Shown one piece after another: positions 15,689 to 23,721 of a stretch of DNA of 64,000 bases (position 1 is its first letter; every line of letters begins with the position of its first letter). Under the pieces are notes generated by a model. That model was not told the origin of the DNA and searched no databases. It saw only the letters and a program-made list of their open reading frames with translations. This stretch comes from Alloalcanivorax marinus (GTDB lineage Bacteria; Pseudomonadota; Gammaproteobacteria; Pseudomonadales; Alcanivoracaceae): the NCBI RefSeq assembly GCF_016785095.1, contig NZ_JAEKJB010000009.1, forward strand, positions 248,001-312,000, in the 5' to 3' direction. The position numbers and the translations under genes were made by a program.

Positions 15689-17656
15689 ATGAACTTCAAA
15701 CCGTTTCATACACTGGCCTTGATGGCCTTGCTGGCGGCTCTCGCCGCCTGCGGCGACTCCTCGTCGTCCTCTTCCGACGATTCCGACACTGGCCAGGCAC
15801 GCACCGTCACCGGCACCGCCTCGGCGCCTTCCGGCATGGTCGCCTCACTGCGCGCGCCGGACCCGTTGCGGGTGGTGCTGGACTTCCTGATCCAGCCGGC
15901 GGCAGCGGCCATCACCGGCCTGCAGCCGGTCAACGGCGCCACCGTGGAATTGATCCGGGTGGACAATGACGGCAACCCGGTCGGCGAGGTGCTCGCCACC
16001 ACCACCACGTCCACCACCGGCGATTACACCCTGACCCTGCCCCAGGGCGTGAACCTGGCCGGCAACCTGGTGGTGCGCATCCGCGGCGCCGACGCCCAGA
16101 TGCGCGCCCAGGTAGTGGAGGAAGCGGTCAATATCGACCCCACTTCGGAATTCCTGCTGCGCGAATTCATCGCCCAGGGCACCGACCTGGAGCAACTGGT
16201 GATCAATGAGGTGGTCAAGCTCAAAGGCAAGGTGGAGGCCTTCGATCTCACCGCCGGCGCCAACCTGACCGACATGCTCGAGCAGTTGGACGCCGAGGTC
16301 GGCGACCTGGTGGAAAACCAGGTGGCGGTGATCAACGACGGCGGCGGCGACGCCGCCACGGTGGCCGGCCACTACCGCGCCAACGCCTTCTCGCTAGGCC
16401 TGCACGATAGCGATGATCAGAGCGGCGGCACCTTCGCCACCGACCTTTACACCAGCACCTTCACTTTCAGCGATGGCGGCGACGGCATCGTCGACCTCAA
16501 CCTGACCGGCGAGGAAAGCGCCGAGGGCATGCTGTCCGGCAACACCGTCAGCGGCGCCTGGCTGGACTATGGCACCAGTGGGGAGGAGATGGACGAAACC
16601 TTCTCCGCCGCGCTCACCGCTTCCGGCATTCTGTCCGTGGAAGGCGAATTCGAGGAGGAAGTCGATGACGAGCATGCGTTCCGCTTCCCGCCCTCGGTGT
16701 ACAACCTGCAACGGGTCGGCGACCGTGGGCTGTTCTTCCAGGTGTCCAAGGAAGCGGCGGTACGCTACGGCGTGACCCAGGACGGCGCCCTCAACCCGGA
16801 CGACCGGCGCGGCGATGAAGCCTTCCGGGCCCTGGAGGTATTCGCCCGCACCCCCACGGATTTCAGCGACAACGACCTTGACGGTGATTTCGGTCGCGTC
16901 TACCTGGCCACCGAGATGGAACAGGGGTTGATCGCCGTGGAAGCGGAAACCAATGTGGTGAGCTTTAATGGCAACGGTAATCTGAATCTGGCCACCGGTA
17001 CCTTCCATCGACTGGGCGTGGGCACCGGTTATGAAACCGGCGCCACCGAGACGGCCGAGAATTTGTCGGTGATCATCGACGGTGACGGTGACATCGTGGC
17101 CATCGGCGGCGAGCCCGAGGACGGTTTCATCAACGACACCCACGATTTCATCAGCCTGATGCGCGCCGAGGGAAGCGACTCGGAATTCGCCCGTTTCGAC
17201 ACCACCCTGATGGTGAAGCTGCCCCAAGCCACCCCCGACGTGGCCGGCAACCGCTATCGGATGCTGCTGCTGTCGCTGTTCCTGGAAGGCAACCCGGCGG
17301 GCGGCGCCAATATGGAAATGTACGCCAGCCAGTTCAATACCTTCCTGACCCTGGACAGCGCCACCCAGGCGACCCTGGCCGGCGGCATCAATGAGGTGAG
17401 CAAGAACAACCTGGCCGCCAACCTGGAAACCAGCGTGGATGAGGTCGAAGAAAGCTTTTCCGTGGACGTCGCCGCCAACGGCGCCGCCACCCTGACCCTG
17501 GAGGCTGATGACGGCACCAATGTGCTGGACGGCTTCTTCAATCAGGATGCCAGCCTGGGCCTGTTCACCCTGCGTTTCGAACCGGACCAGGGCGATCCCA
17601 ACGAGTTGGGGCTGGTGGTGCTGGTGGAAGTGACGGGCGACAACGACGAGGATTAA
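15689..17656 (+). CDS. Large lipoprotein of unknown function with N-terminal Ig/carboxypeptidase-regulatory-like domain
   Basis: The 655-residue product has a lipoprotein signal (MNFKPFHTLALMALLAALAA followed by Cys at about 21) and then a Ser/Asp linker (GDSSSSSSDDSD). Residues ~75-130 (GATVELIRVDNDGNPVGEV, then STTGDYTLTLPQG) look like a carboxypeptidase-regulatory or Ig-like beta sandwich. The rest is acidic, beta-rich and Gly/Asp-heavy with no motif I recognise. The residue after the lipid Cys is Gly, not Asp, so sorting to the outer membrane is expected by the E. coli rule. An inverted repeat sits 55 bases upstream. It converges with the nucleotidyltransferase gene 18 bases away. Confidence 0.8.
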   Translation: MNFKPFHTLALMALLAALAACGDSSSSSSDDSDTGQARTVTGTASAPSGMVASLRAPDPLRVVLDFLIQPAAAAITGLQPVNGATVELIRVDNDGNPVGEVLATTTTSTTGDYTLTLPQGVNLAGNLVVRIRGADAQMRAQVVEEAVNIDPTSEFLLREFIAQGTDLEQLVINEVVKLKGKVEAFDLTAGANLTDMLEQLDAEVGDLVENQVAVINDGGGDAATVAGHYRANAFSLGLHDSDDQSGGTFATDLYTSTFTFSDGGDGIVDLNLTGEESAEGMLSGNTVSGAWLDYGTSGEEMDETFSAALTASGILSVEGEFEEEVDDEHAFRFPPSVYNLQRVGDRGLFFQVSKEAAVRYGVTQDGALNPDDRRGDEAFRALEVFARTPTDFSDNDLDGDFGRVYLATEMEQGLIAVEAETNVVSFNGNGNLNLATGTFHRLGVGTGYETGATETAENLSVIIDGDGDIVAIGGEPEDGFINDTHDFISLMRAEGSDSEFARFDTTLMVKLPQATPDVAGNRYRMLLLSLFLEGNPAGGANMEMYASQFNTFLTLDSATQATLAGGINEVSKNNLAANLETSVDEVEESFSVDVAANGAATLTLEADDGTNVLDGFFNQDASLGLFTLRFEPDQGDPNELGLVVLVEVTGDNDED

Positions 17657-17674
17657 CGTCTTCTTCCGGCGCGC

Positions 17675-18478
17675 TCATCGCCCCCGCAAGCAATCGCGAA
17701 ACAGGGCGTTGAGCGCCGCCGGATCACCGTCCGGCGTGTCCCCCTTGGCCTGATATCGGGACAGCCGCGACAGCTCGTGTTCGATGAACTCGTTGAGCGC
17801 CGGAATCGCCGGCACGAATTCCTTCTCCTGGCTGCGCTGCTTACGCGCCAGCAAGCGGCCGATCTCCTTGTCGAGGATTTCATTGTCCGCCACCAGCGCA
17901 CGCAGCCGCTCGAATTCGATCGGCGCCGGCGTGCGGTACCGCTCCAGCCAGCGGATCGCCAGCAGCGGTCGCAGCACATAGAAATATTTCTTGAGCGGCA
18001 CCAGCCTCGCCTTGAGATAACCGTGGTAATTCTTGTCCGCCATGCTGAGGTAATGAAACACACCCTTGTCGACGGCGTAGACGCTCGGCAGCAATGCCCG
18101 GGCCCGCTCGGCGAAGTGGCCGTCATCCCGATACAGGATCGACGACTGCAGCCATTCGACGATGGATGGGTTGGATTTACGCAGCAGTTTCAGCGCCTTG
18201 CGCAGATCCCAGCCGTTAAGATCAATGTCATCGACGATCTCGTACTCGATCACGTCGCGGCGGTCCTCCACATCCAGGGACAGATACCAGTCCTCGGAAC
18301 GGACGTAGACAAAGCGGACATCGTAATCGCTGTTCGGAGAAGGAAATCCCCAGGCACGGCTACCGGATTCCACCGCGAGCAGCACGCGCACATCGTGCTC
18401 CTGCTCGGTGGCGCGCAGGCGCCGCAGAATCTCGCCATGGACGGCGGCGTCGATAACGCCTTCGGATAAGTCAGTCAT
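17675..18478 (-). CDS. Predicted nucleotidyltransferase (Pol beta superfamily, YcgL/PF10127-like)
   Basis: The 267-residue protein carries the nucleotidyltransferase signature ESGSRAWGFPSPNSDYDVRF (residues ~37-56), with the GS and the paired Asp (DYD) needed for metal binding. A long helical C-terminal half follows. The family transfers nucleotides to unknown targets, and some members sit in phage or toxin contexts. I start at ATG 18478 (MTDLSEG) with CCAAGAGC upstream; a TTG start eight codons earlier is less likely. No partner gene is evident. Confidence 0.84.
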   Translation of the reverse strand: MTDLSEGVIDAAVHGEILRRLRATEQEHDVRVLLAVESGSRAWGFPSPNSDYDVRFVYVRSEDWYLSLDVEDRRDVIEYEIVDDIDLNGWDLRKALKLLRKSNPSIVEWLQSSILYRDDGHFAERARALLPSVYAVDKGVFHYLSMADKNYHGYLKARLVPLKKYFYVLRPLLAIRWLERYRTPAPIEFERLRALVADNEILDKEIGRLLARKQRSQEKEFVPAIPALNEFIEHELSRLSRYQAKGDTPDGDPAALNALFRDCLRGR

Positions 18479-18657
18479 GATTGCTCTTGGTCCGGATGCC
18501 AACCGAGCCGGGCACCCGCTTCATGGGCGGACACCGGTCGGAACTCCGCGGATGGTATCCCATGCCCGCGCCTTTGCCCCACGACCCGGTTGGCAGGCTT
18601 TGTAAAGCTTCGGAAAATTCAGGTTCATCGCGCCTGGGGCAGCGCGCGGCTGGCGAC

Positions 18658-18679
18658 GGGAGCGGTTTCAGCCGCGACC
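18658..18679. repeat. REP-like imperfect palindrome (single copy)
   Basis: GGGAGCGGTTTCAGCCGCGACC lies in the gap between two minus-strand genes and resembles the extragenic palindromes of Pseudomonas-like genomes (a short stem GCGGT/GCCGC around TTCA). I found only one clear copy, so the call is tentative. The rest of the 223-base gap (18479-18701) shows nothing else. Confidence 0.3.
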
Positions 18680-18701
18680 GCCACGCATTGGGGCGGCCCG
18701 A

Positions 18702-19124
18702 TCAGCCGTGGAGGTCGAGGATCGCCCGCCGGTCCATCAGTTGCAGTGCCCGCGCCAGCTCACGGTGGCCCCGACGGGCGGCATGCAGTGAATACCAGGC
18801 CTGCAGCCGTTCGCTGTCTCCGGGCACCCGCTCCAGAGCGTACTCGACGGCACGCAGGTATGGCGTGCGCAGGTCCGCCGGCAATGATGGCGCGCCGTCC
18901 TCCTCGCGTCCCAGCTCGATGGCCGCCACCAGCGCCAGTTGGCCGGCATCCACCAAGCGCGGCACCGCCGCGTAGGAAGCCGTTCCCACCGCGCCGTCAC
19001 GCACCAGGTTCCGCCACAGCGTATCCAGAGCCTCGGGGTCCCCACCGGCCAGGGCATCCAGCACCGGGAAGGGATCATAGGGGCGGCCGTGGGCGCAATG
19101 CCAGGGCGTGCGTTGATCACTCAT
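18702..19124 (-). CDS. Small hypothetical protein, possibly HEAT-like alpha-helical
   Basis: The 140-residue product is predicted almost entirely helical. The stretch ALDTLWRNLVRDGAVGTASY followed by AAVPRLVDAG resembles helical-repeat proteins in which a residue pair is followed by an A-V-P-x-L-V helix. Such proteins occur among immunity proteins and scaffolds, but the link is weak. No signal peptide or membrane segment is seen. It starts at ATG 19124 and stands 52 bases upstream of the alpha/beta hydrolase stop, within a run of minus-strand genes. I do not assign a function. Confidence 0.65.
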   Translation of the reverse strand: MSDQRTPWHCAHGRPYDPFPVLDALAGGDPEALDTLWRNLVRDGAVGTASYAAVPRLVDAGQLALVAAIELGREEDGAPSLPADLRTPYLRAVEYALERVPGDSERLQAWYSLHAARRGHRELARALQLMDRRAILDLHG

Positions 19125-19176
19125 TGGGCTTTGCTCGTTTCAGTGGGAAAACGCCAAGGGTACCACCTTCACGCCG

Positions 19177-19821
19177 TCACGCCCCGGCCACCGCCCGCAG
19201 ATGGGTGAGCACGGCCCGGGATGCCGCCGGCAAACAGCCTTTGAAGAAGTGGTCGGTGCCGGGAAACACGGTCACCGGATGGCGCCCGGCGCGCAAATGA
19301 GCGAGCAGGTCCGCCAGCGGCGCGCGCTCGTCGTCCTCGCCATGCAGCAGCAGCGCATCGGTGGGTACCGGCACCGGTTCGTAGACACGGCCATCGGGCA
19401 CCTTGCCCACCGGCATGCCCATCAACACCAGCGCGTCCACCGGTCGCGCCAGCCGCGCGGCGGCGCGCGCGAACACCCAGGCGCCGAAGGAGAAGCCCAC
19501 CAGGGCCAGGGGCAGGTCCGGATGGCGCGCCCGCAGCGCTTCGATCATCACGCCGGTGTCCTCGGTTTCGCCTTCCCCCTCATCGTGCTCACCTTCCGAC
19601 CCGTCCACGCCACGGAACGCCGGTCGCGCCGCCAGCCAGCCGCCGGCACGCAGGGCCCGCGCCAGCGCATGGGGAACCGGATGGCGCGGTGAGCCGCCCA
19701 GCACCGGCTGCGGGTGCCCCACCAGGGCCATGCCCCGGGGTGGTCCATCCGGGTGATCCAGGGTCAAACGGAGACGGCCCGCCGGGCCGTTCAGATCAAG
19801 CGTCTCACGGCCACTGCTCAT
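19177..19821 (-). CDS. Small alpha/beta hydrolase (COG2945-like)
   Basis: The 214-residue hydrolase resembles the short serine esterases typified by VGHPQPVLGGS near residue 34, nucleophile elbow VGFSFGAWVFA (near residue 113, Ser in G-F-S-F-G), acid in LLHGEDDERAPL (near 160) and His in FPGTDHFFKGCL (near 185). All triad residues are present. It is cytoplasmic by sequence. Its ATG overlaps the stop of the diguanylate cyclase (ATGA), implying coupled translation. The substrate is unknown. Confidence 0.86.
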   Translation of the reverse strand: MSSGRETLDLNGPAGRLRLTLDHPDGPPRGMALVGHPQPVLGGSPRHPVPHALARALRAGGWLAARPAFRGVDGSEGEHDEGEGETEDTGVMIEALRARHPDLPLALVGFSFGAWVFARAAARLARPVDALVLMGMPVGKVPDGRVYEPVPVPTDALLLHGEDDERAPLADLLAHLRAGRHPVTVFPGTDHFFKGCLPAASRAVLTHLRAVAGA

Positions 19822-21254
19822 TGCCGCGCGTCACCGGCCTCGCACAGGCGGTCGCGGCCACCGTTCTTGGCCTCGTAGAGGGCATCGTCGACGCGGCGCA
19901 GCAGGGACGGCACGGTCTCCTCGGGGCCCAGGGCGGCCAGGCCGGCACTAAGCGTCACGGTGATCTTCTCCCGGTCGGACACCGGCAGCTGACTGGTGGC
20001 CATGGTATTGCGCAAACGCGACGCCACCGCGCGGCCACCTTGTAGATCTGTATCCGGCAGAACAACGATGAATTCCTCGCCCCCCAGCCTTCCGCAGTGA
20101 TCCACTTCGCGGCACGACCTCAGCAGGATGTCGGCGAAGGCGCTCAGCACGCTGTCGCCACCGGCATGGCCCCAGGTGTCGTTAATGCGCTTGAAGTAAT
20201 CCAGATCCAGGGACAATACGCACAATGGCAGCCCGGAGCGACGCGAATGCGCCACCTGCCAGTCCAGGGTCTCCATGATCGCGCGCCGGTTGGCGATTCC
20301 GGTGAGCTCATCGGTGCGGGCTAACGCGCTCAGTTGGTCGCGCATCATGCTTTCGTGGATTTCATGACCGACGGTGTCCGCCAGCAACTGCATGAAAATC
20401 AGATCGTCCTGAGTGAAAGGCCGGCACGGTTCCGGCGAGGAGAAATTCAGGGTGCCGTAGACCTTGCCCGCCACCTGAATCGGGCTGCCGATGTAGGACT
20501 CCAGACCGAAATTCAGATAACAGGGATGGTGGCGGATTTCACTGTGCGCGGTGTGGTGGAAACCGATCGGCCGGTCCGCCTTGAGCGTGTGCACGCAATA
20601 GGTCCCGGGCAGCTCGAACCCGGTGCCTGGAACCAGGCCTCCGTCCGGGCTCACGCAATGCTCGACCAGATAATCCTCTCTAACGATGCGCGACTGGATC
20701 GCCACCGGCAGCCCGAAATGACGCGCCCCCAGCTCCAGGATGGCGTCGATCCGTTCATCCCGACTCATGGACGGATTGGCGCTGATGGCATGCAGCCGTT
20801 GCAGCGTATCGATGGATTTTTCCACCGGCGCGGAGGGGCGCACCAAAGCGATGTAGCCGCTCACTTCACCGTGCGAATCATGCATCACGCCACCGCAGGT
20901 GTGTGCCAGGAACACGGTTCCATCGGCGCACCGGTAGGTCATCCGGTAATTGGCCATGCCGCCATGGGCGTCCGGGTTGTAACGACGCTGGCCCTGGTCG
21001 TCGAAGTCACTCCGGTCGGCATAGAAAATCGCCGTTTCCTGGCCGAGCATATCGGCCTGGGAATAACCGAACAGCCTCTCGGTGGCGGGATTGACATAAA
21101 CCACCCGGCGCGCCTGATCGGCCACCACCACCGCTTCGGGGAGCTGATTGAAAATATCCGCGAGCAGAGCGGCTGAAACCGAGTTCAGCTCCGCCGGGGA
21201 GGACATGTCATCCGTGACTGGGGAGATCCCGCCACGTTGATTTTCTTGGGCCAT
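19818..21254 (-). CDS. Diguanylate cyclase with PAS and GAF sensor domains
   Basis: This 478-residue protein has a PAS domain (residues ~25-135, with VVADQARRVVYVNPATERLF), a GAF domain (~150-305) and a C-terminal GGDEF domain (~315-470). The catalytic motif is GGEEF in GRLGGEEFIVVLPD, so cyclase activity is expected. An inhibitory-site RxxD (REVD) lies five residues before it, as in product-inhibited enzymes. No membrane segment is visible, so it senses a cytoplasmic signal. It is the first gene of a two-gene unit with the small hydrolase. Confidence 0.93.
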   Translation of the reverse strand: MAQENQRGGISPVTDDMSSPAELNSVSAALLADIFNQLPEAVVVADQARRVVYVNPATERLFGYSQADMLGQETAIFYADRSDFDDQGQRRYNPDAHGGMANYRMTYRCADGTVFLAHTCGGVMHDSHGEVSGYIALVRPSAPVEKSIDTLQRLHAISANPSMSRDERIDAILELGARHFGLPVAIQSRIVREDYLVEHCVSPDGGLVPGTGFELPGTYCVHTLKADRPIGFHHTAHSEIRHHPCYLNFGLESYIGSPIQVAGKVYGTLNFSSPEPCRPFTQDDLIFMQLLADTVGHEIHESMMRDQLSALARTDELTGIANRRAIMETLDWQVAHSRRSGLPLCVLSLDLDYFKRINDTWGHAGGDSVLSAFADILLRSCREVDHCGRLGGEEFIVVLPDTDLQGGRAVASRLRNTMATSQLPVSDREKITVTLSAGLAALGPEETVPSLLRRVDDALYEAKNGGRDRLCEAGDARQ

Positions 21255-21278
21255 AATCGAAGGGTCGCTGGACAGCCG

Positions 21279-21303
21279 GACAACCGACGATCACATGGTT
21301 GTC
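21279..21303. promoter_or_regulatory. Inverted repeat upstream of the diguanylate cyclase (candidate operator)
   Basis: GACAACC and GGTTGTC are perfect 7-base arms spaced by 11 bases, beginning 25 bases before the cyclase start codon. This position suits a repressor site or a leader hairpin. Confidence 0.4.
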
Positions 21304-21381
21304 GTTAAACGCCGCGCTGTCAAAGCAAAAACCCCGGATTCACGCCCCCTTGACGCGCCACGGTCCGACTTGAAACAAAAG

Positions 21382-21398
21382 GTATATACAAAATATAC
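21382..21398. promoter_or_regulatory. AT-rich inverted repeat, probable promoter region of the diguanylate cyclase
   Basis: GTATAT and ATATAC flank a five-base spacer in an otherwise GC-rich gap, ~130 bases upstream of the cyclase and 10 bases beyond the stop of the upstream lipoprotein gene. It could hold -10 elements or an operator. Confidence 0.3.
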
Positions 21399-21407
21399 GC
21401 GGCACCA

Positions 21408-21947
21408 TCAGTGCCGGCGCTCACCACGCCGGTAGCACACCTGATCCGGCGCCAGGCCACGCCTTTCCGTGGCATCCAGATAGGCCCGGGCGGCGGCCTT
21501 GTCGGGGATGATCCAGCCCACCGCCAGCCCCACGCCCTCGTTGGCCGGCACCTGATTGTAATCGGCGACCACCGCGTTCACCGGGATCAGAGGCAGGGCC
21601 CAGAGCAGGCCATAGAACTTGTGCACGCGGGCGGAGTATTGGTAGGTGTCGATCCGCTCGCCCCGGTGGTACAGGCGGGCTTCCGCCTTCACCGGCGACA
21701 ACCAGTAGGTGGGCAGCAGCCCCAGGGTCCAGCCGGACAGCTTGCCCGCCAGGTTATCGTCCAGGTAGTCGTTGCGGGCGTCCGCGTCCAGCTCGAAATA
21801 GTAGGGTCTGGGGTCGGTGTCGGCGTCGCAGACCGGCACCGCCACCGAGGTCTGATCCACCCGCGCCAACCCGCCGCCGACGATGCCGGCACAGCCGGTA
21901 AGAGCCAGGGCGGCGAGCAGCGTCGCCGCTTTACTGACGGAATTCAT
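21408..21947 (-). CDS. Lipoprotein of unknown function
   Basis: The 179-residue protein starts MNSVSKAATLLAALALTGC, a lipoprotein signal with the lipid-modified Cys at 19 and Ala after it (outer-membrane sorting by the E. coli rule). A short hydrophobic stretch (LLWALPLIPVNAVVADY, near residue 118) may be buried or membrane-associated. No family motif was recognised. I start at ATG 21947 with GGGGGAAGCG before it; the open frame extends upstream without sense. It is followed closely by the SDR gene on the upstream side. Confidence 0.75.
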   Translation of the reverse strand: MNSVSKAATLLAALALTGCAGIVGGGLARVDQTSVAVPVCDADTDPRPYYFELDADARNDYLDDNLAGKLSGWTLGLLPTYWLSPVKAEARLYHRGERIDTYQYSARVHKFYGLLWALPLIPVNAVVADYNQVPANEGVGLAVGWIIPDKAAARAYLDATERRGLAPDQVCYRRGERRH

Positions 21948-22027
21948 TCGCTTCCCCCTCGGAAAAGGAAGCGACGTTACACCGCCGCCGGGCGGCGTGC
22001 CACCGACCGCGACACGGCGGCGCCGGC

Positions 22028-22780
22028 TCAGGCAAAGCCGCCGTTGGCGCGCAGCACCTGGGCGTTGACCCAACCGCCGTCCGGGCCGGCCAGGAACGAC
22101 ACCACGCCGGCGATATCATCCGGTTCGCCGAGCCGTTCCAGGGGTGCCTGGGCGGCCAGCTGGTCGATCAGCGCCTGGGACTTGCCCTCCAGGAACAGTT
22201 CCGTGCCCACCGGTCCCGGCGCCACGGCATTCACCGTGATATGCCGGCCGCGCAGCTCGTTGGCGAGCACCCGCACCAGACCTTCCACGCCGGCCTTGCT
22301 GGCGATGTAGGGGCCATAGGCAGGCAACGCCTTGGCAATGACGCTGGTGGAGAGGGCCACGATGCGGCCGCCTTGCCCGAGCCGGGCGGCGGCCTCGGCG
22401 AGCACCAGGAAGGTGCCGCGCAGGTTGGTGCGAATGACCCGGTCGAAATCCGCCAGGCGGGCGGTTTCAATCGGCGCCATGGGCAGCTCGCCGGCGCTGT
22501 TGACCACCACATGGACGCCACCCAGGGTTTGTTCCGCGCTGTCGAACAACCGCGCCACGTCCTGCTCGTCACCCACATCCGCCCGCACCGCCAGGGCGCG
22601 GCCGCCGTCCGCCTCGATGGCGTCCACCACCTCCCGGGCGGCGGCTTCAGAGTGGGCGTAGTTGACCACCACGGCGAAGCCGTCCCGGGCCAGCCGCAGG
22701 GCAATGGCGCGGCCAATACCACGGGAGGCGCCGGTGACCAGGGCGACCTTGGAAGAGTGTTCGATGGAAGTGCTGCTCAT
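22028..22780 (-). CDS. Short-chain dehydrogenase/reductase (FabG-like SDR)
   Basis: The 250-residue classical SDR has the cofactor motif GASRGIGRA (near residue 18), NSAGELPM in place of NNAG (near 95), active-site Ser in ALSTSVIAK and Tyr/Lys in YGPYIASK (Y-x3-K, near 160). An Arg after the Gly-rich motif and the ASRG sequence suggest NADP(H) preference. The C-terminus ends NAQVLRANGGFA, as in many FabG-like enzymes. It is cytoplasmic. The substrate cannot be deduced. Confidence 0.9.
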   Translation of the reverse strand: MSSTSIEHSSKVALVTGASRGIGRAIALRLARDGFAVVVNYAHSEAAAREVVDAIEADGGRALAVRADVGDEQDVARLFDSAEQTLGGVHVVVNSAGELPMAPIETARLADFDRVIRTNLRGTFLVLAEAAARLGQGGRIVALSTSVIAKALPAYGPYIASKAGVEGLVRVLANELRGRHITVNAVAPGPVGTELFLEGKSQALIDQLAAQAPLERLGEPDDIAGVVSFLAGPDGGWVNAQVLRANGGFA

Positions 22781-22895
22781 GGGGGACCTCTCAGCGCAAT
22801 GAATCGGAAAACCCCATGCTATCGTTCAGGAAACATCGATAAACCCGACAACCCTGATAACTCTATTCGGTTTTTATGAACAATCAGACGCGAAA

Positions 22896-23207
22896 CTACA
22901 GCCCGGCCAGTCGCTCCAGGGTGTCCGGGTAGCGTTCGATCAGGCGGATCAGGGTAGCGGCCTGGGCGTTGGGGCGGGCACGGCCCTGCTCCCAGTTTTC
23001 CAGGGTGCGGGGATTGGTGCGCAGGTACATGGCGAACACCGCCCGGGACAGGTTGAGGCGCTCGCGCAGGGCCAGCAGGTCACCGGCGTCAATGGCCGCC
23101 ACCGGCGCCAGCCGGGCCTCCTGACCACGCAGGGTAAGTTTGCCCTGGCGCTGGGCCTCCAGTTCCTGGAAGCCTTCCTTCAATTCCGCGAACAGATCCC
23201 GCTTCAT
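22896..23207 (-). CDS. higA: HigA2-type antitoxin (helix-turn-helix)
   Basis: The 103-residue protein matches Vibrio cholerae HigA2 in layout: MKRDLFAEL at the start, a ~35-residue low-order segment with QGKLTLRG, then a helix-turn-helix domain with LNLSRAVFAMYLRTNPRTLE and NWEQGRARPN. In the known family the flexible N-terminus blocks the toxin and the HTH represses the operon. GGAGGATCATGAC precedes the ATG, and the gene begins one base after the toxin gene ends. Confidence 0.9.
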   Translation of the reverse strand: MKRDLFAELKEGFQELEAQRQGKLTLRGQEARLAPVAAIDAGDLLALRERLNLSRAVFAMYLRTNPRTLENWEQGRARPNAQAATLIRLIERYPDTLERLAGL

Positions 23208-23208
23208 G

Positions 23209-23565
23209 TCATGATCCTCCCGTCTGATTACGCCTCGCCATCAACTCCGCCTTCAGCAGGCGTCTCAGCGCGCGACGCTCGGCCAGCGTCAAATCGTCGG
23301 CCTCGTCCTTGCCGTAGAGCGTGAACAACCAGAACTGAGCGCCCGTGGGCCACCAGTAATAGATCACCCGTAAGCCGCCGCGCGTGCCCTTGCCGCGCCG
23401 TTCATCCACGAAACGCAGCTTGCGCAATCCGCCGGTGCCCGGCATCCGGGGGCCGGCCTCCGGATGCAGCATCAGAATCCGCTGCAGCAGCCAATAGGTG
23501 TCCTCGTCCAGATACGCCGCCCGGTGGCGCCGGAACGGCGTCAACTCCACGAATACCGCTCGCAT
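23209..23565 (-). CDS. higB: HigB2-type RelE-family toxin
   Basis: The 118-residue basic protein follows V. cholerae HigB2 closely: MRAVFVELTPF, PEAGPRMPGTGGLRKLRF, RGKGTRGGLRVIYYWW and LFTLYGKDEADDL. Family members cleave mRNA on the ribosome; conserved Lys and Arg residues in the GLRKLRF and GKGTRGG segments are present, so it appears intact. I start at ATG 23565 (MRAVFVEL), not the upstream in-frame ATG that would add a poorly fitting MGFICTQGAYS. Toxin precedes antitoxin, as usual for higBA. Confidence 0.9.
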   Translation of the reverse strand: MRAVFVELTPFRRHRAAYLDEDTYWLLQRILMLHPEAGPRMPGTGGLRKLRFVDERRGKGTRGGLRVIYYWWPTGAQFWLFTLYGKDEADDLTLAERRALRRLLKAELMARRNQTGGS

Positions 23566-23578
23566 ACTATACGCTCCC

Positions 23579-23633
23579 TGCGTACAAATAAACCCCACCC
23601 GGATGAATGGGTCGTCCAGGTCTAATGTACGCA
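23579..23633. promoter_or_regulatory. higBA promoter/operator region with TGCGTACA inverted repeats
   Basis: TGCGTACA (23579-23586) and its exact complement TGTACGCA (23626-23633) are spaced by 39 bases just upstream of the toxin start. Paired half-sites at this place are typical for HigA autorepression. The gap 23634-23721 towards the DUF72 gene end shows nothing else. Confidence 0.45.
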
Positions 23634-23721
23634 GGCACCAACGGCGGCGAAGTCGGAGGATGGCCAGGAAAACCGTGGGAGATCAGCGCGGCACGGCGTC
23701 AGCCGATCGCCATGGTGGCGC

